Assembly (NCBI GenBank): GCA_900012615.1
Contig: LT009757.1
Coordinates: 535,027-599,026 of the forward strand
Direction: 5' to 3'
Length of the DNA stretch: 64,000 nucleotides
DNA from: Agrobacterium genomosp. 13 str. CFBP 6927
Lineage (GTDB): Bacteria; Pseudomonadota; Alphaproteobacteria; Rhizobiales; Rhizobiaceae
Under the pieces are notes generated by a model. It made no database searches and was not told where the DNA came from. It saw only the letters and a program-made list of their open reading frames with translations. Position 1 is the stretch's first letter. Each line of letters opens with the position of its first letter. Both the position numbers and the translations under genes were made by a program. Shown piece after piece: positions 19,972 to 28,185 of this stretch.

Positions 19972-21156
19972 TCAGAGCCTCAGGCCCGCCTCCTTCATCA
20001 GGGGCAGAATGCGTTCGGCGAAATAATCGAGGTCTTCGCGGAAATCGTAAAAATTCAGCTGAACCCCATCGATCCCGGCCTTTTTCAGACCGACAAGCTG
20101 CTCGACCACCTGCTCCGGCGAACCGATGATCTCGATATTGCCGCCAAGATTGCGCCCCTGCTTGTGGCGCGCATCGCCGCGACCGCGCCAGGCATGGGCG
20201 TCGCTGTCGTAATTATTGGTGGCGAAGGCGCGGGTGCCGGGCTGCGGTTTTCCGGCCTCAATGGCATCCGCATAGGCAATCGCCTCCTTCTCCGTATCGC
20301 GGCTAACGATGATCGGATTGATGATCGTCTTTACCTGCCGGCCATAGGCCTTGGCGCGGTTCTTGATGGTCGCGACATGATCGGGAAGCGTTTCCAGCGC
20401 GCTGTCTATATGCGCGCCGCCGGGCGAGGTGACGAAAACCAGATCGGAATGACGGGCGGCGAAATCAATGCCTGCGGGCGAACCGGTCGCCGTCACCAGC
20501 GGCGGGCGTCCGAAAGCAGGCTTCGGCGTGATCCAGCCATTGTTGATCGCCCAGGGATTGAGCTTGCCTTCATAGGAAAAGTTCTCAGTCTCACCCCACA
20601 GGCGGTGCAGCACATCGAACAATTCGCCAGCCATGTCGTAACGCTTGTCGTGGTCGATACGCTGCCAGCCGAACATTTCATGCTCGATGGCGCGGTGGCC
20701 GGTGACAATATTGATGCCCCAGCGCCCCTTGGCGATATGATCCAGCGTCGCACCATATTTGGCGAGATGCAGCGGATGCAGCGGCCCATAAAGCACATGG
20801 ATGGTGGAGATCAGCAGAATGTTCTTCGTGACCGCCGCCATGGCGCCAAGCGCGATGAAACTGTCGAGCGAGGATTCACCATCATAGCCGCCCTTGGGCA
20901 GCCATTGTGTGCGACTGAAGGCGATTTCGAAACCAAGCTCTTCCGCGCGCTTCACCAGTTCGACATTATAATCGAAGGTCCAGCTGTTGCTGGTCGGCAG
21001 GCTGGAGAAATTGATGTCCTGCAGATTAAGGAACAGGCCCAGCATCAGCGGCTGCTTCACCGCCCGGCTGAGCGGGCTGTCTTCGAAATCAGCCGGGCTT
21101 TTCAGGTCGAGACCTTTCAGCTCGGAACCTTCAGGTAGCGGAACAGTCAACGCCAT
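19972..21156 (-). CDS. Luciferase-like (LLM class) flavin monooxygenase, SfnG/RutA-like
   Basis: 394 residues. After a variable 40-residue start comes NSWTFDYNVELVKRAEELGFEIAFS, then LHPLHLAKYGATLDHIAKGRWGINIVTG and HDKRYDMAGELFDVLHRLW, typical of the FMNH2-dependent LLM class. The layout recalls dimethylsulfone monooxygenase SfnG and pyrimidine monooxygenase RutA; I cannot separate these from sequence alone. Its ATG lies 10 bases inside the end of the NmrA-like gene (21147-21156), indicating coupling. In a DszB-containing operon, an enzyme that makes a sulfinate is expected, and this gene is a good candidate. Confidence 0.82.
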   Translation of the reverse strand: MALTVPLPEGSELKGLDLKSPADFEDSPLSRAVKQPLMLGLFLNLQDINFSSLPTSNSWTFDYNVELVKRAEELGFEIAFSRTQWLPKGGYDGESSLDSFIALGAMAAVTKNILLISTIHVLYGPLHPLHLAKYGATLDHIAKGRWGINIVTGHRAIEHEMFGWQRIDHDKRYDMAGELFDVLHRLWGETENFSYEGKLNPWAINNGWITPKPAFGRPPLVTATGSPAGIDFAARHSDLVFVTSPGGAHIDSALETLPDHVATIKNRAKAYGRQVKTIINPIIVSRDTEKEAIAYADAIEAGKPQPGTRAFATNNYDSDAHAWRGRGDARHKQGRNLGGNIEIIGSPEQVVEQLVGLKKAGIDGVQLNFYDFREDLDYFAERILPLMKEAGLRL

Positions 21157-22037
21157 GTCTTTTCTCCCTCGGAATGATCCTGCGGGGTGGTTGCCAGCCG
21201 GACACGCAGATAGTCCTCCACGCTGCGGGGCAACCGGCCGGTAATCTGCTGGACGGTATTGTTGACGGAGGCCGCAAGGCCTTTGCGGATGAGTTGGCCG
21301 AATTCGCCGATCGCCTTCTGTTCAAACGCGCCTATATGTGGCTGCAAGGCCGGGGCGGCATTGTCCGAAATTCCCACGGGCCGATGCTGGATGCGCGCCG
21401 CGATACGGGCGATTTCCAGCGCCGACAGGGCTTCACCACCGGTCAGCACCAGGGTGCCGGAAACAGGTGCGCTTGTGGTGAGCGCATGAACCGCGACATC
21501 GGCAATATCGTCCGCATCGATGAAGGAGACCGCCGCATTGCCAAAGCGGGCGGGCACATCCTCTCCCTTGCGCAGCGCGGCGACAACGGGTTCCAGCGCA
21601 ACCTGCATCCAGGCATTCGGTCGCAGCACCGTATACGCGATACCGCTTCCAGCCAGATGCGCTTCCACCTCGGCATGCGCCGCCCCCGAAATGGAATATC
21701 CGGCGTTCTCAATGGTCCAGTCGGAGCCGGATATTTTCACGATCCGCGACGCACCGGCTGAGAGGGCGGCATCGATGACCGCATTCTGGTCCGCCACCAG
21801 GGTTTCACCGATGGGGGAAAGCAGAAAGACGGTCTCGATACCGCGCGAGGCCTCCTTCAAGCTGGCCGGGTCGGAGAAATTTCCCTCCGAGATATCGACC
21901 CTGTCGCCCCAGAGCTTGAGCGCATCCTCGCGCCTGCGGGTCAGCACCCGAACCTTCGCCTCTTTCTGCAAGAGACGGCTGACGACACGTCTGCCGAGCT
22001 TGCCGGTTGCGCCCGTTACAAGAATGGTGGCTGTCAT
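21147..22037 (-). CDS. NmrA-like NAD(P)-binding protein
   Basis: 296 residues from ATG 22037, preceded by GAGGGTG. It begins MTATILVTGATGKLGRRVV, the glycine-rich nucleotide-binding loop of atypical short-chain dehydrogenases, and continues with VRVLTRRREDALKL and VFLLSPIGE as in NmrA/QOR2-type proteins. The catalytic YxxxK of classical SDRs is not obvious. It is tightly packed: 7 bases after the DszB-like gene and overlapping the monooxygenase by 10 bases. Members are NADPH sensors or quinone reductases; supplying reducing power to the flavin monooxygenase is possible but unproven. Longer upstream starts overlap the DszB-like gene and are rejected. Confidence 0.8.
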   Translation of the reverse strand: MTATILVTGATGKLGRRVVSRLLQKEAKVRVLTRRREDALKLWGDRVDISEGNFSDPASLKEASRGIETVFLLSPIGETLVADQNAVIDAALSAGASRIVKISGSDWTIENAGYSISGAAHAEVEAHLAGSGIAYTVLRPNAWMQVALEPVVAALRKGEDVPARFGNAAVSFIDADDIADVAVHALTTSAPVSGTLVLTGGEALSALEIARIAARIQHRPVGISDNAAPALQPHIGAFEQKAIGEFGQLIRKGLAASVNNTVQQITGRLPRSVEDYLRVRLATTPQDHSEGEKTWR

Positions 22038-22044
22038 GACACCC

Positions 22045-23112
22045 TCACTTTCCCACACTGCGTTGCGCAGCATCTTGCTCGAAAGAAAGGGCGCGTGGAT
22101 CGGCCCAGTCCTGCACATCGAAATCCGCCGGAATGAATTTCCATTCCAGCAGGAAATCCTTGAAATGGCTGAGTGCATCCAGCTCGGCCCGATCGAGATC
22201 GAGCCGCAGATTGCGGTGTACATCCGGGCCATTCGCAGCCAGAACCGCCTCCTCGCTGACGCCGATCTCACGAGCAATGAAACGCACGGCTTCCCCCGGA
22301 TTGTCATTTGCCCATTGGGCAACCCGCTGTACAGTGGCGACGAGTTCCGCCACCAGATCGGGCCGCTCATCGGCAAAGGTGGCGTCCACCGTCAAGGGGC
22401 GCGGCGTGCCGTTGTTGATGCGGATTTTCGGATCGGGGTGGAAACCCGTCGACACCACGACCTGCGCACCGATGAGATTGGCGACGGTGACGCCTTCCGC
22501 GCCCTTCACGAAAAACGCATCGATCTGGCCCCGATGCAGCGCTGCAATCTCCTCGCCATAAGGAAACCGCCGGCGCAGACCATGGAACCTGTCGTCAGAA
22601 GGATCGAGCAACACCGGCTCTTTCGCCGTGAGATCGACAAGCTCAACATCCGCAACGGCGAGGTCCGAAACCGTCAGCGCCGAAACGATGCCCTTCAGGG
22701 ATGTGGCACGCTGGAAATCGATGGTTTCATTCGGCCGTTTCGGCAGGCCGATGCGCCGTCCCTTCAGATCGCTGCCCTTGCTTATTCCGCTCGCTGGCAA
22801 AGCGATGACGGCCTGAAACTCGTCGGTCCTCGTCAGCCCCACCAGCCGTGTTTTCCGGCCACCTGATTTCGCCCAGATCGGCGGAATATTGCCGCCCTGA
22901 CGGAAGGACCAGTCCAGACGATGATCGAAATGGCTCTGGCGAATGGCCGGATCGGCCGCGTCGCGAATGGAGGAAACAGAGATGCCATGGGTGGCGAAAC
23001 TGTCCTCGATCCAGCCCAGTTGCGCCGCGATGGAAAGCGGCGTGGGCGCCGGGCAGCGTGTGTACCACACGGTTACGGGTTGGGTTATCTCGCGAAGGGC
23101 GGCATCAGCCAT
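22045..23112 (-). CDS. DszB-like desulfinase (second copy)
   Basis: 355 residues without a signal peptide. It parallels the protein at 2972 along its whole length (WYTRCPAPTPLSIAAQLGW, SFRQGGNIPPIWAKSGGRK, HPDPKIRINNGTPR). The residues I recall as DszB catalytic Cys27, His60 and Arg70 correspond to Cys20, His61 and Arg71, again with ten-residue His-Arg spacing. Predicted to remove sulfite from a sulfinate in the cytoplasm. It heads the leftward operon through 17059, and its promoter region is shared with the DszA-type monooxygenase at 23471. The two copies probably act on different substrates. The binding-protein-like fold means a non-enzymatic role cannot be excluded. Confidence 0.75.
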   Translation of the reverse strand: MADAALREITQPVTVWYTRCPAPTPLSIAAQLGWIEDSFATHGISVSSIRDAADPAIRQSHFDHRLDWSFRQGGNIPPIWAKSGGRKTRLVGLTRTDEFQAVIALPASGISKGSDLKGRRIGLPKRPNETIDFQRATSLKGIVSALTVSDLAVADVELVDLTAKEPVLLDPSDDRFHGLRRRFPYGEEIAALHRGQIDAFFVKGAEGVTVANLIGAQVVVSTGFHPDPKIRINNGTPRPLTVDATFADERPDLVAELVATVQRVAQWANDNPGEAVRFIAREIGVSEEAVLAANGPDVHRNLRLDLDRAELDALSHFKDFLLEWKFIPADFDVQDWADPRALSFEQDAAQRSVGK

Positions 23113-23470
23113 GGCGTTCGTCCTCGAAATTGCGATCTGAACGGCACGCTACACGCCATAAGATATTTTCTATAGATAAAGTGTACTATTTCAGGCGCGA
23201 TTGGGGAAATTCGTTTCCATCTTGTGAGCGCTTCGCCAAGACGACGGAATATCCTTTCGAGAATGGCAAGATTTCGGGTCGGTTTCCCCAGCCTGCCTCA
23301 TCCATCTCTCTCATTCGACGGCCGCTTGGGTGCTGCCACGGATGAAAGTTTTTCTTCTCCGCGCAGCAAGGATTTTTAACTCGCGACCGGACCCCCGGCT
23401 GTTACGCTTCCCGCAATTGCGCCGGTCATACAGGCCGGCAATCCAACAGACCTGAAAGAAACGTGGCAGC
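23113..23470. promoter_or_regulatory. Divergent promoter region, DszB-like / DszA-like
   Basis: 358 bases between two divergent sulfur genes, with no credible gene inside. At 23163-23186 lies a sequence starting ATATTTTCTATAGA that matches 19 of 24 positions of the site at 456-479 upstream of the SsuD-like gene. The rightward gene has the modest ribosome binding site GAAAGAAA before ATG 23471. Confidence 0.5.
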
Positions 23471-24778
23471 ATGAGCAAGACCAAACGCCGGCTTAATCTC
23501 AATGTCGGCATCAACACCACCGGATACCTCGCTAATGCCTGGAAATACCGGAGCGGAGACCGGCACGACATCAACGACATAGGCTATTATCGCCGGCTGA
23601 CGGAACTGGCTCACAAAGGACGGTTCGACGCCGTTTTCCTTTCCGACCACCCGGCATTGCTGACCGACCCGGCAAGCCGCCCGTTTCACACCATCGACCC
23701 GCTCATTCTCTCGACATCGCTTGCCGCACAGGTGCCGGATATCGGCTTTGTGGCGACGGTGTCCTCCACCTATAATTCGCCCTATAACTTCGCCCGACGG
23801 ACCCAATCCATCGACCTCGTCACCGGCGGTCGGCTAATCGTCAATATCGTTTCTTCCTTCAATCCCAATGTCGCCGCCAATTTCGGCAACGATCCGCTGC
23901 CGCCGCGCAGCGAGAGATATGCCAAGGCCACCGAATTTCTCGACGTGGCGAAAAAACTCTGGTCAAGCTGGGATCTACGCCGCGAAGGCGAGGTGCCGGA
24001 AGAGCGTTTCTGGGATGCGGCGACAGCCGAAAGCATCGATCATGAGGGGCAATATTTCCATGTCAAAGGCCCGCTCAACGTTCCGCGCGGGCCGCAGGGA
24101 CATCCCGTCATCGCGCAGGCCGGCGCCTCCGAAGGCGGCATCGATCTGGCGGCACGCCATGGCGAGATCATCTATTGCAACATCCTGTCCCGCCCGGCGG
24201 GCCAGGCCTTCGGCAAGAAGGTTCGTGACCGCGCCATCTCCCTCGGCCGCGATCCCTCCGGCATCCGCATCGTTCCGGGCCTTGTCGTCATTCTTGGCGA
24301 GACCCGTGAGGAAGCGCTGCGCAAGCATGAACTCTTCAGCGGGACAGGCTCTGAAGACGGGCTTCTGGTGCGTTTCGCCAAAGAAAACGGCCTTGATCCG
24401 CGCGACTTCAACCCGGATATAAAACTCGATGGCGAGCGCTTCATTCCCGACCAAAACCGGCAATGGGCCGTTGGCATGGGGCTTGGCCTTTCCGAACTGC
24501 TGACCCACGAAAAACTCACCGCCCGTGAGGCCGTGCGCCGCTCCGAGGGGCACCACCGGCTGCTGCTTGGCACGCCGGAAGAGGTGGCGGATGGCATTAT
24601 CGATCTCTGGCAGGACGGCACGGTGGATGGTTACACCCTGCAGCCGCCGCGAGCACCCGACGACATTGCTGAATTCGTCGAAAAGGTCGTGCCGGTGCTT
24701 CAGGATCGCGGTGTTTACCCGCGCGAATACGAAGGCGCGACAATACGTGACCGCTATGGCCTGCCTTATCCAGATTGA
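23471..24778 (+). CDS. NtaA/SnaA/DszA-family FMN-dependent monooxygenase
   Basis: 435 residues. The start MSKTKRRLNLNVGINTTGYLANAW and the segments FLSDHPALL, STYNSPYNFARRTQSIDLVTGGR, RSERYAKATEFLDVAKKLW and AQAGASEGGIDLAARHGEIIY identify the DszA/NtaA family. It shares general layout with the gene at 13245 but differs in detail, suggesting a different substrate. Members use FMNH2 and O2 to cleave C-S (sulfone to sulfinate) or C-N bonds. It is transcribed divergently from the second DszB-like gene, so a DszA-to-DszB relay at this locus is plausible. No dedicated flavin reductase is adjacent. Confidence 0.85.
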   Translation: MSKTKRRLNLNVGINTTGYLANAWKYRSGDRHDINDIGYYRRLTELAHKGRFDAVFLSDHPALLTDPASRPFHTIDPLILSTSLAAQVPDIGFVATVSSTYNSPYNFARRTQSIDLVTGGRLIVNIVSSFNPNVAANFGNDPLPPRSERYAKATEFLDVAKKLWSSWDLRREGEVPEERFWDAATAESIDHEGQYFHVKGPLNVPRGPQGHPVIAQAGASEGGIDLAARHGEIIYCNILSRPAGQAFGKKVRDRAISLGRDPSGIRIVPGLVVILGETREEALRKHELFSGTGSEDGLLVRFAKENGLDPRDFNPDIKLDGERFIPDQNRQWAVGMGLGLSELLTHEKLTAREAVRRSEGHHRLLLGTPEEVADGIIDLWQDGTVDGYTLQPPRAPDDIAEFVEKVVPVLQDRGVYPREYEGATIRDRYGLPYPD

Positions 24779-24807
24779 TCGGCAGATACGGCACTATTGA
24801 AGGTGTC

Positions 24808-24843
24808 CTCCCGCTACTCCCGCTGGGGCGAGAATAGCGGGAG
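24808..24843. terminator. Hairpin between convergent genes
   Basis: CTCCCGCTA at 24808-24816 and TAGCGGGAG at 24835-24843 form a nine-base stem in the 74-base gap between the convergent monooxygenase genes. There is no clear T-run on either side, so termination is likely but not certain. Confidence 0.45.
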
Positions 24844-24852
24844 CGGGACATA

Positions 24853-25881
24853 TTATTGGCCCGTCGCCACTTTCAAAACGGGCCGCCCGCCCGAAAGCTG
24901 TGGCAGGGCGGAGGCGAAATCCGTGACGATCTGGCGATAATCTTCCGGCTGGAACTCATAGGGCAGTTCTAGACGGAATTCCGAGACGTGCGGCAGAACG
25001 GGATCGCGCGACAGTTTCTCCAGAATCTCGTCCGTCGTTCCAACGATATCAGGCAGGAAAAGCGTGCGGCGCGCGCCATGCGGCGTGGTCGTGCGCCTGT
25101 CACGCTCGGCGGCGAATTCCTGATAACGGCGGCGGGTCGCGGGGCTCGCGCTATCGGTCGGCAGGATCACGCGGCCAAGAGCGACACGCGGCTGGCGCTC
25201 ATGCACCCATTCCTGCCGGAAGCGGCTGACCAATGCCGCCTGCGCGGTCAGAAAATCATCGGTATTTTCGCCGCTGACGATATTCCCCGTCAGAAGATTG
25301 AAGCCAGCCTTGCCGGCCCAGCGCGCGGAATTCTGCGATCCGCCGCCGTACCACAGCCGGTCAGTCAAACCCCTGGCGACTGGCCGAAGGCGTGGCACCT
25401 GTGCGCCCGCCGCATTGCCCGCTTCCGTCTCGCTGGACAGCGGTTCCGATCTCAAGGCCCTCGCCAGCTTTTCGGCGCGGGCGTGGCTGTAGTCCGCATC
25501 GGGAACCGTATCGACATAATCCGAAATGAGATGGGCGAAGGGCGGCGCGCCCACCGAAACCCCGACATTCAATCGCCCACGCGACAGGACATCCACGGTG
25601 GCCAGATCTTCCGCCAGCCTGAAGGGATTTTCGTAACCAAGCTGAATGACAGCGGTGCCGAGGCCGATCCGTTTCGTGCGCTGCGATGCCGCCGCGAGGA
25701 AAGTTGCCGCCGATGACACGCCCCGTTCCAGATGGCGCTGGCGAACCCAGGCACTGTGATAACCCAGCGCCTCTCCGGCTTCGAAAAGCTGCAGGGTTTC
25801 TTCCAGCCCCTCGGCAGGATCATCATCGTGATAATTGCCGGGAACCAGAAAGGCGAAGTGGGAGATATGGGAAAGGGGCAT
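24853..25881 (-). CDS. Luciferase-like (LLM class) flavin oxidoreductase
   Basis: 342 residues. It starts MPLSHISHFAFLVPGNY and has WVRQRHLERGVSSAATFLAAASQRT, GYENPFRLAEDLATVDVLSRGRLNVGVSVG and a late DIVGTTDEILEKL, the usual order of the bacterial luciferase-like fold. These enzymes bind FMN and oxidise small substrates. Compared with the other LLM proteins in the window it is shorter and belongs to a different subgroup. It is convergent with the DszA-like gene and is the last sulfur-type gene before the sugar-acid module. Substrate unknown; a role in the island is inferred from position only. Confidence 0.78.
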   Translation of the reverse strand: MPLSHISHFAFLVPGNYHDDDPAEGLEETLQLFEAGEALGYHSAWVRQRHLERGVSSAATFLAAASQRTKRIGLGTAVIQLGYENPFRLAEDLATVDVLSRGRLNVGVSVGAPPFAHLISDYVDTVPDADYSHARAEKLARALRSEPLSSETEAGNAAGAQVPRLRPVARGLTDRLWYGGGSQNSARWAGKAGFNLLTGNIVSGENTDDFLTAQAALVSRFRQEWVHERQPRVALGRVILPTDSASPATRRRYQEFAAERDRRTTTPHGARRTLFLPDIVGTTDEILEKLSRDPVLPHVSEFRLELPYEFQPEDYRQIVTDFASALPQLSGGRPVLKVATGQ

Positions 25882-26319
25882 GGCTGTAAGGTCCGGAAAT
25901 GAGTGTTGAAGCTCAGCAGCGCAGATGCAGCCATCCCCGTTCCGGACAGCCGTTCAATGCGGCGCATACCCATGCAGAATGCATGATGACAGGCACGGCT
26001 GGCACGGCATGTTCGTTTATAGTCCCGGCCTTTGTTGAAAGATCATTGCGCGATTCAATAGTCTACTAAAATTATGGATTAATGTACCCCTCCTTTGAAT
26101 AGGCCGCGCTCACGCCTCCAGTCAGATTTTCTTTTCCGAAGAGGCAAATATCCCCAGTTGCCCTCTCACATTGAAGAGCTGTGCAACACGATGCGCAAAT
26201 GGCCTTGATTTTTCGCACCAACATGTAATACAGATTATCATACATGTTGACAAATAACGCATACATGTATGACATTGCAGCAATCACAAACGCTGCCATA
26301 CCTGCATGAGGGAGGAATT
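25882..26319. promoter_or_regulatory. AT-rich divergent regulatory region
   Basis: 438 bases between the LLM gene and the enolase-superfamily gene, without a credible gene. The right half holds the three phased ACATGT sites and a TTGACA hexamer at 26247-26252 that could be the -35 box of the enolase operon (possible -10 TATGAC at 26268-26273, spacing 15, weak). Confidence 0.5.
26221..26268. promoter_or_regulatory. Three ACATGT sites at exact 21-base spacing
   Basis: The self-complementary hexamer ACATGT occurs at 26221-26226, 26242-26247 and 26263-26268, each 21 bases from the next, about two helical turns. The third is inside a perfect 12-base palindrome, CATACATGTATG at 26260-26271. The middle one overlaps the TTGACA of the putative promoter, so a bound regulator would likely repress. 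The regulator is unknown; the GntR protein at 34644 is a candidate. Confidence 0.5.
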
Positions 26320-27468
26320 ATGATCATCACCGACGTCGAGGTCCGTGTTTTCCGCACGACGACCCGTCGGCACTCGGACAGTGCCGGTCACGCGCATCCG
26401 GGTCCGGCGCATCAGGTGGAACTGGCCATGCTGACCATCCGCACCGAGGACGGTCAGGAAGGTCACTCCTTCACCGCGCCGGAGATCGTTCGCCCGCATG
26501 TCATCGAAAAATTCGTCAAGAAAGTTCTGATCGGTGAGGACCATCGCGACCGCGAACGGCTATGGCAGGACCTTGCTCACTGGCAACGCGGTTCGGCCGC
26601 GCAACTGACCGATCGCACATTGGCGGTGGTGGACTGCGCCCTGTGGGACCTTGCCGGCCGCTCGCTCAACCAACCTGTATACAAGTTGATCGGCGGCTAT
26701 CGCGACAAGGTGCTCGCCTATGGCTCCATCATGTGCGGCGACGAGCTTGAAGGCGGGCTGGCGACACCTGAGGACTACGGCCGCTTTGCAGAAACGCTGG
26801 TGAAGCGCGGTTACAAGGGCATCAAGCTGCACACCTGGATGCCGCCCGTCAGCTGGGCGCCGGATGTGAAAATGGACCTCAAGGCCTGCGCGGCCGTTCG
26901 CGAGGCGGTTGGCCCCGATATTCGCCTGATGATCGACGCCTTCCACTGGTACTCCCGCACCGATGCGCTGGCGCTTGGGCGTGGCCTCGAAAAACTCGGC
27001 TTCGACTGGATCGAGGAGCCGATGGATGAACAGTCGCTGTCTTCCTATAAATGGCTTTCCGACAATCTCGATATTCCGGTCGTCGGCCCCGAAAGTGCGG
27101 CCGGCAAGCACTGGCACCGGGCCGAATGGATCAAATCCGGCGCCTGCGATATTCTGCGCACCGGCGTCAATGATGTCGGTGGCATCACCCCGGCGCTAAA
27201 GACCATGCATCTGGCCGAAGCCTTCGGCATGGAATGCGAGGTGCATGGCAATACGGCCATGAACCTGCATGTTGTCGCCGCCACCAAGAATTGCCGCTGG
27301 TATGAGCGCGGCCTTTTGCACCCCTTTCTCGAATATGATGACGGCCACGATTATCTGAAATCGCTGTCCGACCCGATGGACCGCGACGGCTTCGTGCATG
27401 TCCCTGATCGGCCGGGCCTTGGCGAGGACATCGATTTTACCTTCATCGACAACAACCGGGTGAGGTAA
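26320..27468 (+). CDS. Enolase-superfamily enzyme, mandelate racemase subgroup (sugar-acid dehydratase/isomerase type)
   Basis: 382 residues from ATG 26320 behind GGAGGA. The capping domain is about residues 1-125, followed by the barrel. Visible active-site elements: Lys169-x-His171 in GIKLHTW, metal ligands Asp206 (MIDAFHW), Glu232 (WIEEP) and Glu258 (VVGPES), and Asp277/His309 (CDILR, EVHGN) forming the usual His-Asp dyad. Enzymes of this type abstract a proton next to a carboxylate, usually to dehydrate an acid sugar. From memory the sequence is nearly identical to an A. tumefaciens protein of known structure annotated only as an isomerase/lactonizing enzyme. It starts an operon with an esterase and a binding protein. 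Exact substrate unknown. Confidence 0.88.
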   Translation: MIITDVEVRVFRTTTRRHSDSAGHAHPGPAHQVELAMLTIRTEDGQEGHSFTAPEIVRPHVIEKFVKKVLIGEDHRDRERLWQDLAHWQRGSAAQLTDRTLAVVDCALWDLAGRSLNQPVYKLIGGYRDKVLAYGSIMCGDELEGGLATPEDYGRFAETLVKRGYKGIKLHTWMPPVSWAPDVKMDLKACAAVREAVGPDIRLMIDAFHWYSRTDALALGRGLEKLGFDWIEEPMDEQSLSSYKWLSDNLDIPVVGPESAAGKHWHRAEWIKSGACDILRTGVNDVGGITPALKTMHLAEAFGMECEVHGNTAMNLHVVAATKNCRWYERGLLHPFLEYDDGHDYLKSLSDPMDRDGFVHVPDRPGLGEDIDFTFIDNNRVR

Positions 27469-27474
27469 CGGGCG

Positions 27475-28104
27475 ATGAAAACGGTGCTCGCCTTCGGAGA
27501 CAGCCTCACCTGGGGTGCTGACCCGGCAACGGGTCTGCGGCACCCCGCCGAACACCGCTGGCCGGAGGTACTGGAGGCCGCGCTTGCCGGGAAGGCTAAG
27601 GTTCACCCCGAGGGGCTTGGCGGGCGCACCACCTGTTACGACGACCACGCCGGCCCGGCCTGCCGCAATGGCGCGCGGGCGCTGGAAATCGCGCTGTCCT
27701 GCCACATGCCGCTCGATCTCGTCATCATCATGCTCGGCACCAACGACATCAAACCTGTGCATGGCGGTCGGGCGGAAGCCGCCGTTTCCGGCATGCGGCG
27801 GCTGGCGCAGATCGTCGAGACCTTTATTTACAAACCGCGCGAGGCCGTGCCGAAACTGCTGATTGTCTCCCCGCCGCCCTGCGTCGCAGGCCCGGGCGGA
27901 GAACCGGCAGGCGGGCGGGACATCGGGCAATCGCTGCGGCTTGCGCCGCTTTACCGCAAACTCACCGCCGAACTCGGACATGCCTTCTTCGATGCCGGGT
28001 CGGTGGCCAGCGCCTCACCAGTCGATGGCGTGCATCTGGATGCGCCGGCAACGGCGGCAATCGGCCGGGCGCTCGCAGCTCCGGTCAGAGAAATTCTTGG
28101 CTGA
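27475..28104 (+). CDS. SGNH/GDSL hydrolase (arylesterase-like)
   Basis: 209 residues. Block I FGDSLTWG supplies Ser10, block III LGTND supplies Asn90, and block V SPVDGVHLD supplies Asp184 and His187, so the catalytic set is complete. It resembles the oligomeric arylesterase/acyltransferase group known from Mycobacterium and Agrobacterium. No signal peptide is present, so it acts in the cytoplasm. It begins six bases after the enolase-superfamily gene. A role in removing an acyl group from an imported sugar-acid ester is a plausible inference from the operon. Confidence 0.88.
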   Translation: MKTVLAFGDSLTWGADPATGLRHPAEHRWPEVLEAALAGKAKVHPEGLGGRTTCYDDHAGPACRNGARALEIALSCHMPLDLVIIMLGTNDIKPVHGGRAEAAVSGMRRLAQIVETFIYKPREAVPKLLIVSPPPCVAGPGGEPAGGRDIGQSLRLAPLYRKLTAELGHAFFDAGSVASASPVDGVHLDAPATAAIGRALAAPVREILG

Positions 28105-28185
28105 TCCTGCGACGCCCGAGGAGGAACCGGGCGTGTGGATCAAAACGTGGAAAGGCCGTATGAACCGGCCGTATTGGGAGGAAAG

